Origin: JAVVXB01 sp036651815
GTDB lineage: Bacteria; Bacillota; Clostridia; Christensenellales; CAG-138
Direction: 5' to 3'
DNA: 64,000 bases
Assembly: GCA_036651815.1 (NCBI GenBank)
Contig: JAVVXB010000009.1
Location: 1 to 64,000 of the forward strand
Shown: positions 15,713 through 24,855 of the stretch, in pieces
Position numbering within the stretch: position 1 is the first letter of the stretch
Layout: each line of letters begins with the position of its first letter
Translations under genes and position numbers: made by a program
The notes under the pieces: model-generated
Told to the model about the DNA's origin: nothing
Databases searched by the model: none
The model's input: only the letters and a program-made list of their open reading frames with translations

Positions 15713-16561
15713 ATGTATACACGTTGGAGACTCTATATTCTGGCGACCTTTTTGATATCAATCGCCGTGATGCTGTTAGCCATTCGTATTTTGCGCAAAC
15801 GCGGCGTGGCCATTTCTCACTTGCAAGGTGCTCTTTTTATCGTCGGCATCTTGCTTATATTGGAAACGCTGATCATCTCGAGGCTGAGCAACTTCAATCT
15901 TGGGGTTGTTATGCCCGCATTTTTCGGCGTACCTCTGGTGTTTCTGGCCTTTGCACTGCCCAACATGGGGCATGGTTTCATGGCCTTTTTAAAATGGCTG
16001 ATTGTCGCCTGCTACGGCATCGCCGCCGTGATCTTTCTTGTATGTGGCGTGTTGATGCTCTGCGCACAGCATAGCCCAAAGAGCACCAAGGCAGATGCAG
16101 TTATTGTGCTGGGAGCCGCCGTGCATGGAGACAAAGTCACGTGGGTGCTTGAAAATCGGTTGAACACGGCCATGGAGTATCTGGCGGAACATCCCGACGC
16201 GATCTGTGTCGTATCCGGCGGTCAGGGCAGCGGGGAAACCGTGACCGAAGGTTCAGCTATGAAAAAATATCTGGTGAATCATGGTGTGGATGCCAATCGA
16301 GTCTATGCCGAGGAACGTGCCACCAACACGCGGGAAAACTTTCTCTATTCCAAGCAGATCATCGACCGCACGCTGGGAGAGACTGCATCCATTGCCTTTG
16401 TCACCACCAATTTTCACGTGTACCGTGCAGGCTGCGTTGCCGCAAGGCAGGGTATTAACGCCATCGGCATCCCCGCCGCCGACGTATGGTATCTCTCTCT
16501 CAACAACTTTCTGCGCGAATGTGTCGGTATCTGCATCTACGCACTCAAAGGGGATATCTAA
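15713..16561 (+). CDS. YdcF/ElyC (DUF218) family membrane protein
   Basis: A 282-residue protein. The first about 125 residues contain four hydrophobic helices. The rest is the DUF218 domain, with VIVLGAAVHGDKV, VSGGQGSGETVTEGSAMKKYL, ERATNTRENFLYS and VTTNFHVYRA. Members of this family (SanA, ElyC, YdcF) act in cell-envelope maintenance; no reaction is firmly known. The start ATG lies 2 bp past the uvrA stop, so it is translationally coupled. That link appears organisational rather than functional. Confidence 0.8.
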   Translation: MYTRWRLYILATFLISIAVMLLAIRILRKRGVAISHLQGALFIVGILLILETLIISRLSNFNLGVVMPAFFGVPLVFLAFALPNMGHGFMAFLKWLIVACYGIAAVIFLVCGVLMLCAQHSPKSTKADAVIVLGAAVHGDKVTWVLENRLNTAMEYLAEHPDAICVVSGGQGSGETVTEGSAMKKYLVNHGVDANRVYAEERATNTRENFLYSKQIIDRTLGETASIAFVTTNFHVYRAGCVAARQGINAIGIPAADVWYLSLNNFLRECVGICIYALKGDI

Positions 16562-16647
16562 GCACTGCGTAAAGCATCGAACATCTGCCATTGAGAATAT
16601 CGAAGAACGATGCAAAGCATCGAATATCTGCATAATCGGAGGAACCA

Positions 16648-17469
16648 ATGGAATCATTCGTTGACAATTTAGCCAAGATCATCTCGGAGGAATCCGTCAA
16701 GATTCTGCTGACCGTCACTGCGGCAATCGTGGTGTTGCTGGTCGGTTTCAAGCTGATCCATTGGCTTATGAAAATCACCAGCCGCTCCAAGCTGTCTGCG
16801 CGCATGGATCCCACGGTGCATACCTTTGTCAACAGCATGATGTCCATCGGATTGAAATCCTTGCTGGTGGTGGCCGTGTGTGGAATTGTCGGCATCCCCA
16901 CCGCTTCCATCATCGCCGTGCTGGGCAGCGCGGGCGTTGCCATTGGACTTGCCATGCAGGGCAGCCTATCCAATTTTGCCGGGGGCGTCATGATCCTGAT
17001 GTTCAAGCCGTTCGTCAGCGGCGACTATATTGAGGTGCCTAACATTCAGCCCGGCACAGTTACAGAAATTTCGATTTTCTATACGACGCTGCTGACGGTG
17101 GATAACCGCAAAATCGTCATTCCAAACGGCACCGTTTCCAACAGCGCGCTGATCAACTATTCCGCAAAACCCATCCGGCGTGTGGATTTAAGCTTCGGTG
17201 TTTCCTTCAGTGCCGATATCGATCAGGTACGCAACATTATTCTCAAGGAGGCTGCGCAGTGTCCGCTACTGCTGGCCGATCCAGCGCCAATCGCCGTGCT
17301 GGAATCAATGGCTGACTCCGCAATGATGTTTGGCTTTCGCGGCTGGTGCAGCACAATCGACTATCTATCGGCCTGTTATGATATGCGGGAACGCGTAAAA
17401 AAAGCGCTGGATGCAAACAGCATCTCCATACCGTTCCCACAGCTGGATGTACACATGAAATCTCAATGA
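16648..17469 (+). CDS. mscS: Small-conductance mechanosensitive channel MscS
   Basis: A 273-residue channel releasing solutes on hypo-osmotic shock. N-terminal transmembrane helices (about 15-40 and 65-85) precede the pore helix TM3, with the glycine/alanine pattern GSAGVAIGLAMQGSLSN. The beta domain follows (FKPFVSGDYIEV, IPNGTVSNSALINY), and the C-terminal alpha/beta domain closes the cage. Length matches E. coli MscS. The ribosome site is CGGAGG. The 85-bp gap before it contains two near-identical 18-bp direct repeats (AAGCATCGAAYATCTGC) of unknown role. Confidence 0.92.
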   Translation: MESFVDNLAKIISEESVKILLTVTAAIVVLLVGFKLIHWLMKITSRSKLSARMDPTVHTFVNSMMSIGLKSLLVVAVCGIVGIPTASIIAVLGSAGVAIGLAMQGSLSNFAGGVMILMFKPFVSGDYIEVPNIQPGTVTEISIFYTTLLTVDNRKIVIPNGTVSNSALINYSAKPIRRVDLSFGVSFSADIDQVRNIILKEAAQCPLLLADPAPIAVLESMADSAMMFGFRGWCSTIDYLSACYDMRERVKKALDANSISIPFPQLDVHMKSQ

Positions 17470-17489
17470 GATGTGAATATCCCTGATGG

Positions 17490-17630
17490 AGTGTTCATAA
17501 AAAGCTTTTTGTCATTATAAGCGATTGAATGTGTTATGTTTGATAAAATTTATCAAGCCGCATTTTTTTAGAATTATGCGCAATGACCGCCATGTATTGA
17601 AAATGCATAAATGCTTTTCATGAACACACC
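17490..17630 (+). repeat. Dispersed repeat family, copy F
   Basis: A 141-bp element bounded by inverted ends: GTGTTCATAAAAAGC at the left and GCTTTTCATGAACACACC at the right. Inside are the family's CTTTTTGTC-N6-AAGCG segment and an ATTATGCGC core shared with the copy at 30226. It lies between mscS and the next gene, outside any coding sequence. Confidence 0.65.
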
Positions 17631-17652
17631 CTGTGAACTTCTATGGATCGTC

Positions 17653-17681
17653 TTGCATGTGTCGTCGATTGTGATTATACT
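17653..17681 (+). promoter_or_regulatory. Promoter of the small exporter-like gene
   Basis: TTGCAT (17653-17658), 17-bp spacer, TATACT (17676-17681). Downstream is AAGGAAAC and the ATG at 17741. Confidence 0.65.
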
Positions 17682-17740
17682 GTAACCGTTGTGCCCGCCG
17701 TGTCTGTTGACCGAAATTCATAGAGGGGTACCAAGGAAAC

Positions 17741-18223
17741 ATGGACTTTACCGAATTATTGGCCAATCTGCAACATTATTTATACGTTGCCGCATTTGCT
17801 ATGGTTCCTATCATTGAACTCAAAGGCGCCATGCCCGTCGGCCTTGCGTTCGGACTTGGCACATGGGAAACATTTGCAGCCGCATTGCTTGGTTCCTGCC
17901 TCCCCGCTCCGTTTTTAATTCTATTAACGCGTAAAATCATCGCCTGGGCCGCTGCCAGCAAAATCGTGTTTTTCAACAGGATCGCAACATTCCTACTGCG
18001 GAAGATTGAGCGAGGGCAGGACAGCAAAGCTTTCCGAACATCCGCGCTGCTCGGCCTGTTTGTCTTTGTTGCCATCCCTCTGCCCACTACGGGCGTCTGG
18101 ACGGGCTCCATGATTGCTGGTATGTTGAATCTGCGATTAAAATCCGCATTGCCGATGATCATTCTGGGCAATGCCGTTGCGGGGCTTATTGTTTTGAGTA
18201 TGTCACATCTATTGATTGCTTGA
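17741..18223 (+). CDS. Small multidrug-export-family membrane protein (PF06695-like)
   Basis: A 160-residue integral membrane protein. Features of the Sm_multidrug_ex family include PIIELKGAMPVGLAFGLG near residue 25 and the FVAIPLPTTGVWTGSM segment near 110, with four to five hydrophobic helices. The family name derives from early annotation; transport of drugs has little direct support, and a DedA-like membrane role is possible. It has its own promoter and converges on the AraC-type gene downstream. Confidence 0.75.
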   Translation: MDFTELLANLQHYLYVAAFAMVPIIELKGAMPVGLAFGLGTWETFAAALLGSCLPAPFLILLTRKIIAWAAASKIVFFNRIATFLLRKIERGQDSKAFRTSALLGLFVFVAIPLPTTGVWTGSMIAGMLNLRLKSALPMIILGNAVAGLIVLSMSHLLIA

Positions 18224-18263
18224 CCATCCGGCTTTGAGCCGAACACGAAAGTGTTTTTCGAAC

Positions 18264-19100
18264 TTATTGTTTTCGGTATTGATTACGATAAGCGCTTGGA
18301 GTCTTTCCTGTATATGCTTTGAATAGTTTTGAAAAGTAATTGTAATCCCGCACCCCCACTTGATAGGCAACCTCTGCGACCCGGTCATTCTTGTGTCGAA
18401 AGAGACGTTTAGCTTCCTCCATTCGGCGGGTATTGACCATGTTCATCACGGTTGTTCCCTGCTTTGCCGCGATGGAACAGAGCTTGGTTTTACTCATTGA
18501 CAGGGCCTTGGCGATCGTATCCAGCGTCAGCGCTTCTGAATAATGTTCGGTAATGTAGTGATTGAGTAGTTGCTCATCCGACATCGAGCCGGAGCGAATG
18601 ACCCCCTCCATCCAGATATAGGAGGAACAGGCCTCAAGGATGCGGGCACATCCATCAATCGTATCTGAATTGACCTGTCGCAGCTGAAAGAAAGGCGTAC
18701 GCATGCTGTCTGCATTTGGGAACCATTCGATATCTTCCCGTGTTTTTTTCCACTGTTTCTCCATGTCTTCGCATCCTGCCATCTGACCAAAGAAAATGTA
18801 CGCAATGATCTCACCATGCTGCCGAACTGGAATCACTGTTTCAACCAGCCCCGCATGACAGCGGTAGGAATAGTAGCCCATCTTCCGTTTATTTACGCAC
18901 TCGATACCATCCGCATCACACTGTTTACAGCGGGCATGTCCCTCAGGTAACGCGTTCATGCGCGCGCAAAAGTCGGAAAGATCGCTGGAGAAGCACACAA
19001 GGTTATTGTTGACGTCTGCAAGTGAATATCGTACGTTGCTGATTTGATAAAAACAAATCAAGAGCTGTTCCATCTTCTCGAAATCAAAATCCAAACTCAT
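18264..19100 (-). CDS. AraC-family regulator with a PocR sensory domain
   Basis: A 278-residue transcription factor. Residues 1-165 form a PocR-type ligand domain with a cysteine-rich patch (HARCKQCDADG, then CHAGLVETVIPV) and IFFGQM. Residues 175-278 form an AraC double helix-turn-helix (LDTIAKALSMSKTKLC, VAEVAYQVGVRDYNYFSKLFK, TGKTPSAYR). ATG 19100 was chosen because GAGGAGGT lies 8 bases upstream; the longer frame has no such site. It is divergent from the ABC transporter operon, which it very probably regulates in response to a sugar or metabolite. Confidence 0.85.
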   Translation of the reverse strand: MSLDFDFEKMEQLLICFYQISNVRYSLADVNNNLVCFSSDLSDFCARMNALPEGHARCKQCDADGIECVNKRKMGYYSYRCHAGLVETVIPVRQHGEIIAYIFFGQMAGCEDMEKQWKKTREDIEWFPNADSMRTPFFQLRQVNSDTIDGCARILEACSSYIWMEGVIRSGSMSDEQLLNHYITEHYSEALTLDTIAKALSMSKTKLCSIAAKQGTTVMNMVNTRRMEEAKRLFRHKNDRVAEVAYQVGVRDYNYFSKLFKAYTGKTPSAYRNQYRKQ

Positions 19101-19191
19101 GGCTGGCACCTCCTCTTTATTTATGATAGCGCATATGCCCAAAAATGGAAAGATCTTTCTAATGTCTGAAACAAAATCACTATTCACCTGT

Positions 19192-19209
19192 ATTGTAACA
19201 CGATACAAT
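19192..19209. promoter_or_regulatory. Inverted repeat in the araC/ABC divergent region
   Basis: ATTGTA and TACAAT are exact inverted arms 6 bp apart, in the 237-bp gap between the divergent regulator and transporter genes. It could be an operator or a -10 element (TACAAT). Downstream, 19221-19252 holds a small GCGCA/TGCGC hairpin ending in T7, a possible attenuator in the transporter leader. Confidence 0.4.
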
Positions 19210-19337
19210 GACTGAGTAAGTAGCGCAAGCAATGCGCCGTGCATTTTTTTGTATCCACAATAACAATTCCAGTTTTCCGATCCGGTAGAAATCGGATCAA
19301 CGCACACCACAATACATAAATAAATGGAGGAAAGAAA

Positions 19338-20579
19338 ATGAAAAAGACACTGTCAATTTTGGCGCTTGTCCTATGCTTTATGATGCTCTTCACAGCATGC
19401 GGCAAGAAGGATACGGGAAAAACCGTCGTTTATTGGTCCATGTGGGATGCTGCGGAACCTCAGGGCGTTGTAATTGCCGATGCAATCAAGGCTTTCACTG
19501 AGAAAACCGGCATCAAGGTTGACGTACAGTTCAAGGGACGCACGGGTATTCGTGAAGGTCTGCAACCGGCGCTGGATGCTGGCACGGTCATTGATCTGTT
19601 TGATGAAGATATCGACCGCATCAACGCCACCTTCGCACCCTATCTCATGGATCTCGAAGAAATGGCAAAAGGCAAGGATTACGAAAAGACCGCAAACGTC
19701 GGCTTGATGGCCGCTTGCCGCGCCGCTGCAGGTGGTTCGCTCAAATCCATCCCTTACCAGCCCAACGTGTTCGCCGTGTTTTATAACAAAGCGATCTTCG
19801 AAAAAGCTGGCATTGCGACCGTGCCTGCAACCTGGGCAGAGTTCTTGGATTGCTGCGAGAAGATTAAGACCGCCGGCTTTATCCCGATGACCTCAGACAA
19901 CGCTTATATCGATTGCAACCTGGCATACCAGCTGGGTCGTTACATCGGTGAAGAAGCCATCGTCGATGTCGTCAAGAACGGCAAATGGGCCGAAGAACCC
20001 GCCGTACTCAAGGCTGCGCAGGATATCGAAACCATGGCCACAAAGGGTTACTTCTCCCCCAACATCGCGTCCAACGTCTGGCCGGCTGGTCAGAACGGCG
20101 AATTTGCGCTTGGTGAAGTTGCCATGTATTTGAATGGTTCTTGGTTGCCCAACGAAGTCAAGGACGTCACTGGCCCAGATTTCCAGTGGGGTTGCTTTAG
20201 CTATCCGGCCGTCGAAGGTGGTAAGACCGGCGTAGAATCCAGCAATTTTGGCTCACAGGTTTTTGCAATCAATGCTAAGAGCGAAGTCGCTCCCGAAGCG
20301 TTTGATCTGATCTGCTGGCTCACGAAGGGCGAATGGGACAAGAAGTTGGCCGACGGCTCCATGGGTATGCCCGCTGACAGCACCAACACCGAATGGCCCA
20401 AGCAGATGTCTGATGTCGCGCCGGTTATGGCCGGGCTGACCACCCGCTTCGTCTGGGCAGTCGGTATCGAATCCAACCCGGATATGACCCCCGTCATCAT
20501 CGAAAACTTCACAAAGCTCTGCGGCGGCGCACTGACTGCACAGGGATTTGTGGACGCCATGGAGGCTGCCTCCAAGTAA
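19338..20579 (+). CDS. Carbohydrate ABC transporter substrate-binding lipoprotein
   Basis: A 413-residue extracellular solute-binding protein (family 1). The signal peptide ends in the lipobox FTAC, so the mature protein is lipid-anchored by the Cys at about residue 21. Typical family segments follow: VVYWSMWD near the N-terminus, AVFYNKAIFEKAGI, FALGEVAMYLNGSW and FDLICWLT. The ribosome site is GGAGGAAAG. Two CUT1-type permease genes follow; no ATPase gene is adjacent, as is usual for this class, which shares an MsmK-like ATPase encoded elsewhere. Confidence 0.92.
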   Translation: MKKTLSILALVLCFMMLFTACGKKDTGKTVVYWSMWDAAEPQGVVIADAIKAFTEKTGIKVDVQFKGRTGIREGLQPALDAGTVIDLFDEDIDRINATFAPYLMDLEEMAKGKDYEKTANVGLMAACRAAAGGSLKSIPYQPNVFAVFYNKAIFEKAGIATVPATWAEFLDCCEKIKTAGFIPMTSDNAYIDCNLAYQLGRYIGEEAIVDVVKNGKWAEEPAVLKAAQDIETMATKGYFSPNIASNVWPAGQNGEFALGEVAMYLNGSWLPNEVKDVTGPDFQWGCFSYPAVEGGKTGVESSNFGSQVFAINAKSEVAPEAFDLICWLTKGEWDKKLADGSMGMPADSTNTEWPKQMSDVAPVMAGLTTRFVWAVGIESNPDMTPVIIENFTKLCGGALTAQGFVDAMEAASK

Positions 20580-20702
20580 CCTCAATCAATGATCAATGCC
20601 CGATCTTGCGGCGGTGGCGGTTTCGCGTCGCCGCCGCATTTCTATATTGAACCGAGCCTATCCAACAACCATCGCACACAAATTAGCAGGGGAGCTGATC
20701 GT

Positions 20703-21608
20703 TTGAAACAGAGTAAATCGATGATCGTGTCGTTTGTTACGCCCGCGCTCATCATCTTTGCCATCATCTTTGTCTATCCAATTCTGCGCACGATTGCCAT
20801 GAGTTTTTTTGCCATGGACAATGTAACAGGTGCATTATCCACTTGGAAATTCGTCGGGTTCGATAACTTTATTAAGCTCATCAATACGGCGTTGTTTAGA
20901 ACCTCGTTATGGAATCTGTTCCGTATCTGGGCCATCGGAGGGATCATTGTCATGTCGCTGGCGCTGCTGTTCGCGGTCATCTTAAACAGCGGTATTCGCG
21001 GCAAAAAATTCTTCCGAGCCATAATCTACATGCCCAATATCGTGAGCGCCGTAGCTTTGGCGACCATGTGGCTTCAATTTGTCTATAATAACCGCTTTGG
21101 TCTTCTGACCACGGTATTTTCCAAGCTCGGGCTCGATTCTCTCGCCGCCATTGCATGGACCGATACCGATCATCTGTTCTTTTCCATGCTGATTGCCTAT
21201 TGCTTCGGTATGGTGGGGTATCACATGTTGATTTTCAGCAGCGGTATTGAGAAAATCCCACAGGATTATTTTGAAGCGGCCACCATCGACGGCGCAGGCC
21301 AATGGAAGCGCTTTGCGCATATCACTTGGCCGTTGTTACGGGGCGTACTGAAAACCAACATCACCATGTGGAGCATCACGTCCGTCGGTTTTTTCGTTTG
21401 GTCGCAGTTGTTTTCCACGGTCGTTGCCAATACCCAAACCATTACACCAATGGTGTATATGTATATACAAACCTTTGGCACGGGCAACACGGTGACCGAA
21501 CGCAACGGCGGAATTGGCGCGGCGGTTGGTGTACTGCTGGGCATTCTGGTGGTTGCCGTATTCATCATCACGAGTAAAATGCTCAAAGATGATGAAGTCG
21601 AATTATAA
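20703..21608 (+). CDS. Sugar ABC transporter permease (CUT1, MalF-like)
   Basis: A 301-residue inner-membrane permease with six hydrophobic helices and the EAA loop (YFEAATIDGAGQWKRFAHITWPLL) that contacts the ATPase. TTG 20703 is taken as start because GGGGAG lies 7-12 bases upstream and the sequence from there (MKQSKSMIVSFV) looks like the family N-terminus. The frame stays open upstream, but that part is Ser/Arg-rich and lacks a site. It pairs with the next permease. Confidence 0.9.
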   Translation: MKQSKSMIVSFVTPALIIFAIIFVYPILRTIAMSFFAMDNVTGALSTWKFVGFDNFIKLINTALFRTSLWNLFRIWAIGGIIVMSLALLFAVILNSGIRGKKFFRAIIYMPNIVSAVALATMWLQFVYNNRFGLLTTVFSKLGLDSLAAIAWTDTDHLFFSMLIAYCFGMVGYHMLIFSSGIEKIPQDYFEAATIDGAGQWKRFAHITWPLLRGVLKTNITMWSITSVGFFVWSQLFSTVVANTQTITPMVYMYIQTFGTGNTVTERNGGIGAAVGVLLGILVVAVFIITSKMLKDDEVEL

Positions 21609-21621
21609 GGGAGGCACTGCC

Positions 21622-22491
21622 ATGAAACTTTCACACAATTTCAATTGGAAAAAAGAAGCGAAGTTGCTGCCTGGCTATCTTATTCTGACAATATGGATTG
21701 TTTTCACCATTATTCTCATTGGCTGGGTATTTGCGGCAAGTTTTGCTACCACCAAAGATATTTTTGCCGGAGACGCGCTGAAATTTCCCACCGGCCTTCA
21801 TTTTGAAAATTTTTCTAAAGCTTGGAAATCTCAGAATGTTTCCACGTTTTTTACCAACTCTCTTGTGTATGCAAGCATTTCTTCAGTGCTGCTCGTGCTC
21901 ATTGCGGCACCTGCGGCATATGTGCTCTCACGCTTCAAGTTCTTTATGAATCATACGATTCAAAATGGCTTCGTCGCCGCCATGGGTGTGCCGATCGTCA
22001 TGATCATTCTACCGCTGTTTGGCGTCGTAACCTGGATGAATCTGCTTAAGCAAACCGCCACTGTTCGGTTGCTGATGATCTTTCTGTATGTGGGCATTAA
22101 TATTCCTTATACCGTGATCTTCTTGCTCTCATTTTTCCAGAGCTTATCCCGTTCTTATGAGGAAGCGGCGGCCATTGACGGCTGTCCACCCAAGAAGACC
22201 TTCTGGAAAATTATGTTGCCTCTGGCACAGCCCGGCATCATCACCGTGAGTATTTTTAACTTCATCAATGTATGGAACGAATACTTCATGTCCCTGATCT
22301 TTGCCTCCGGCGACAAGGTACGTCCTGTGGCAGTCGGTCTGTACAGCATGATCAACTCCATGAAGTATACGGGTGATTGGGCCGGCATGTTTGCGGCAGT
22401 CATCATCGTATTTCTGCCCACGTTCATTCTGTATCTGTTCCTGTCGGATCGCGTCATTGCCGGTGTAACCGGTGGTGGAATCAAGGGCTGA
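21622..22491 (+). CDS. Sugar ABC transporter permease (CUT1, MalG-like)
   Basis: A 289-residue inner-membrane permease. About six helices are visible; the EAA motif reads YEEAAAIDGCPPKKTFWKIM. The C-terminus ends in the characteristic VIAGVTGGGIKG. ATG 21622 follows GGGAGG by 8 bases. It completes the importer with the two preceding genes. Confidence 0.92.
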   Translation: MKLSHNFNWKKEAKLLPGYLILTIWIVFTIILIGWVFAASFATTKDIFAGDALKFPTGLHFENFSKAWKSQNVSTFFTNSLVYASISSVLLVLIAAPAAYVLSRFKFFMNHTIQNGFVAAMGVPIVMIILPLFGVVTWMNLLKQTATVRLLMIFLYVGINIPYTVIFLLSFFQSLSRSYEEAAAIDGCPPKKTFWKIMLPLAQPGIITVSIFNFINVWNEYFMSLIFASGDKVRPVAVGLYSMINSMKYTGDWAGMFAAVIIVFLPTFILYLFLSDRVIAGVTGGGIKG

Positions 22492-22502
22492 GAGCGTAAT
22501 CT

Positions 22503-24497
22503 ATGGCAAACATCCGCAAGGGAACCATCACACTTTCTGCGTGCGCGTACCCGCAGGAAAACCCACTTCCTCGGTTGCGTGACTGTGCCTTCGACACGAA
22601 TTTTATCGACAGTGGGCTGCTTTCTGAGGAACGCGGAGGGTTTAATTACAGCACCGGCGTACGTGTGCTACCCTACTGCGTGCAGGATGGCTATGATCGT
22701 AGCCGTTCACAAACCAAGCTGGACACGGTGGTGTTGGAGAACGACTGTTTACGGGCAACCTTCCTGCCCCGCTATGGCGGTCGACTATATTCGCTCTATC
22801 ACAAAATGGAAAGTCGAGAGCTGCTGTTTTCCAATCCTGTTATGCAGACAGCAAATCTCGCGGTACGGGACGCCTGGTTCTCGGGTGGGATCGAATGGAA
22901 TTTGGGTCAATATGGGCACAGTTCACTGACGGTAGCACCCGTGTATTTTGCCCGCATGACGGATTGCGATGGGCATGCGTTCTTGCGTATGTATGAATAT
23001 GAACGCATTAAGGGTCTGTTTATGCAGTTGGACTTTTATCTTCCTGAGCATGACAACCATCTTTATGTTCATGCAAAGCTGACCAACCCTCATGACACCC
23101 CCCGTTCCTTCTATTGGTGGACGAATATCGCCGTGCCATTGGAGCGCAATGTACGTGTACTCTCCGGCACCGATCAGGTGATTGCGACCATGCCGATTAG
23201 CGGCACACATGCATTGCAACACGATACGCTACCTTACCTGCACATGCTACCTGGGCATGATGCAAGTTTTCCGGAGCAGTTTCCGTTTTCTGCAGAGTAT
23301 TTTTTTCAGAACCCTTCCGTACCGGAATGTGTTTGGGAAGCAGTGGCCTATAACGACGGAACTGCCTTTTATGAACGTTCCACACTGGGTATGGCCTACC
23401 GTAAGATGTTTACCTGGAGCAATCAGCCGGGCGGCCACCACTGGCAGCATCAATTATCCACGGACGATGCGCCGCTGTATCTTGAAATTCAGTCGGGCGT
23501 CAGCCGAACGCAGTTGCATGGCAGCGATCTGCCCGGCGGTGAAACCGTCCGTTTTACACAGGCCTTCGGTGGCACAACCGGTTTGAGTGCCGCATCGTTG
23601 CTCAATACTGCATTTACATCCGCATGCAAGCAGATGTATGCAGAATTGGAGCATCGACTGCCCTATGCGAAGCTTTCCGTGCTAGACGAATCGTTCACCG
23701 CGCTGGAAACCCGGCCGCCTGAAGAAGTTCTGTTTTCCGGCAGTTGTTGTGCGGCGATCGAAGAGCTACGTGATGATCATTTTATTCCACATGGACTACT
23801 CTTTTCCCACGCATATACCCCCGCAGAGGAAGATTGGGCAACGTTCGCTGTCACCGGCACGCTTCCAGAGCTGACGCGGGACGGTTTTCCCGTCTATGTA
23901 ACTGATGAAGCTTGGTTGCCACGGTTCGAACGGGCCTATGCGCAGGGCGGTCAACCGCAAGCTTCGTTCTTTCTCGCATTGGCTCTGCATGAAAGCGGAT
24001 GCTTCCAGCGCGCGGCGCTGCTGTTCCAACAAGCGGCTGTGGAAATGAACCTGCCAGTGTGCTGGCGGACGCTTGCCATGCACGAGTTAGCGCGTGGAGA
24101 AGCCCCCCATGCCTATCGTGCCATGGAACGTGCCATTGCCGCAGGCGCGCAGCATCCTGCATATTTTGCAGAGTATCTGGTGTTGCTCAACGCACTTCAG
24201 CGTTACGAGCAGGCATGGTTTGTATTTGAATCCGCGCCTGAACCCGCCAAGCAAGATGAGCACGTACGGTTACAAGCTGCAAAAGCAGCGCTTGCTTTAA
24301 ACAGGTTAGACTTCCTTTCGGCGTTTTTATCCGGAGATTATGCCGGCATTCGAGAAGGCGAAGTTTCGCTGACCGAGTTGTGGTATGGACTACGCGCAAA
24401 GCAGCTCGTTCATGCACACCCGATTTCCGAAGAAGATGCGCTGCTTCTTGCACAGAATGAAACACCTCCCTATCGTATTGATTTCAGAACCAATTAG
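22503..24497 (+). CDS. DUF5107-domain protein with TPR-like C-terminus
   Basis: A 664-residue protein. Residues about 60-370 resemble DUF5107, a galactose-mutarotase-like beta domain found beside glycoside-uptake genes (note RYGGRLYSLYHK, GGIEWNLGQYGHS, NPHDTPRSFYWWTNIA). The C-terminal third is helical, with repeats resembling TPRs (ALHESGCFQRAALLFQQAAV, AYRAMERAIAAGAQHP). No signal peptide is visible, so it is likely cytoplasmic. It lies 11 bp after the second permease, so its substrate is presumably the imported sugar. Whether it is an enzyme or a sensor is not known. Confidence 0.75.
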   Translation: MANIRKGTITLSACAYPQENPLPRLRDCAFDTNFIDSGLLSEERGGFNYSTGVRVLPYCVQDGYDRSRSQTKLDTVVLENDCLRATFLPRYGGRLYSLYHKMESRELLFSNPVMQTANLAVRDAWFSGGIEWNLGQYGHSSLTVAPVYFARMTDCDGHAFLRMYEYERIKGLFMQLDFYLPEHDNHLYVHAKLTNPHDTPRSFYWWTNIAVPLERNVRVLSGTDQVIATMPISGTHALQHDTLPYLHMLPGHDASFPEQFPFSAEYFFQNPSVPECVWEAVAYNDGTAFYERSTLGMAYRKMFTWSNQPGGHHWQHQLSTDDAPLYLEIQSGVSRTQLHGSDLPGGETVRFTQAFGGTTGLSAASLLNTAFTSACKQMYAELEHRLPYAKLSVLDESFTALETRPPEEVLFSGSCCAAIEELRDDHFIPHGLLFSHAYTPAEEDWATFAVTGTLPELTRDGFPVYVTDEAWLPRFERAYAQGGQPQASFFLALALHESGCFQRAALLFQQAAVEMNLPVCWRTLAMHELARGEAPHAYRAMERAIAAGAQHPAYFAEYLVLLNALQRYEQAWFVFESAPEPAKQDEHVRLQAAKAALALNRLDFLSAFLSGDYAGIREGEVSLTELWYGLRAKQLVHAHPISEEDALLLAQNETPPYRIDFRTN

Positions 24498-24855
24498 CGA
24501 ATGCCGTTTTGCGGCCGATTACATGTATCCATACATTTAGAGCATGCTTCAATAATAGCCTTTAATAGACTTTTTGGTTTTGATTGGAAATCTTGTCAGG
24601 TCAAGCGGAAAATGTGTAGGTTTTCGACGGTAAAACTACGACTATGCGCGCAGAAACGGTAAGAAAGCCACCGAATAACGTTTCTATCCGGCACGGCATG
24701 GATTTGTGAGCCGCTACTCTCATGTCCTCAATCAAAAAATGTCGCGTCTGCGCTAACCTATTTCGCTTCCTACCATTTCCCCATCGTTGGCCACGCAGAC
24801 CAGGTTACTTTTACACCAAACTCCCGATCATTATAGAAGACAGAGGTCATTCTCA
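24498..24855. repeat. Intergenic with a partial copy (E) of the dispersed repeat family
   Basis: Within this 358-bp gap, about 24568-24700 shares the family core: CAAGCGGAAAAT, then ACTATGCGCGCAGAAAC, matching CAAGCGGAGCAT and ATTATGCGCGCAGAGAC in the copy at 30226. The ends are not recognisable. No gene or terminator was found in the rest. Confidence 0.5.

Noticed and set aside
16569..16628. Two 18-bp direct repeats before mscS
   Set aside because: Only two units, no symmetry or known operator pattern; noted in the mscS entry but not treated as a regulatory site.
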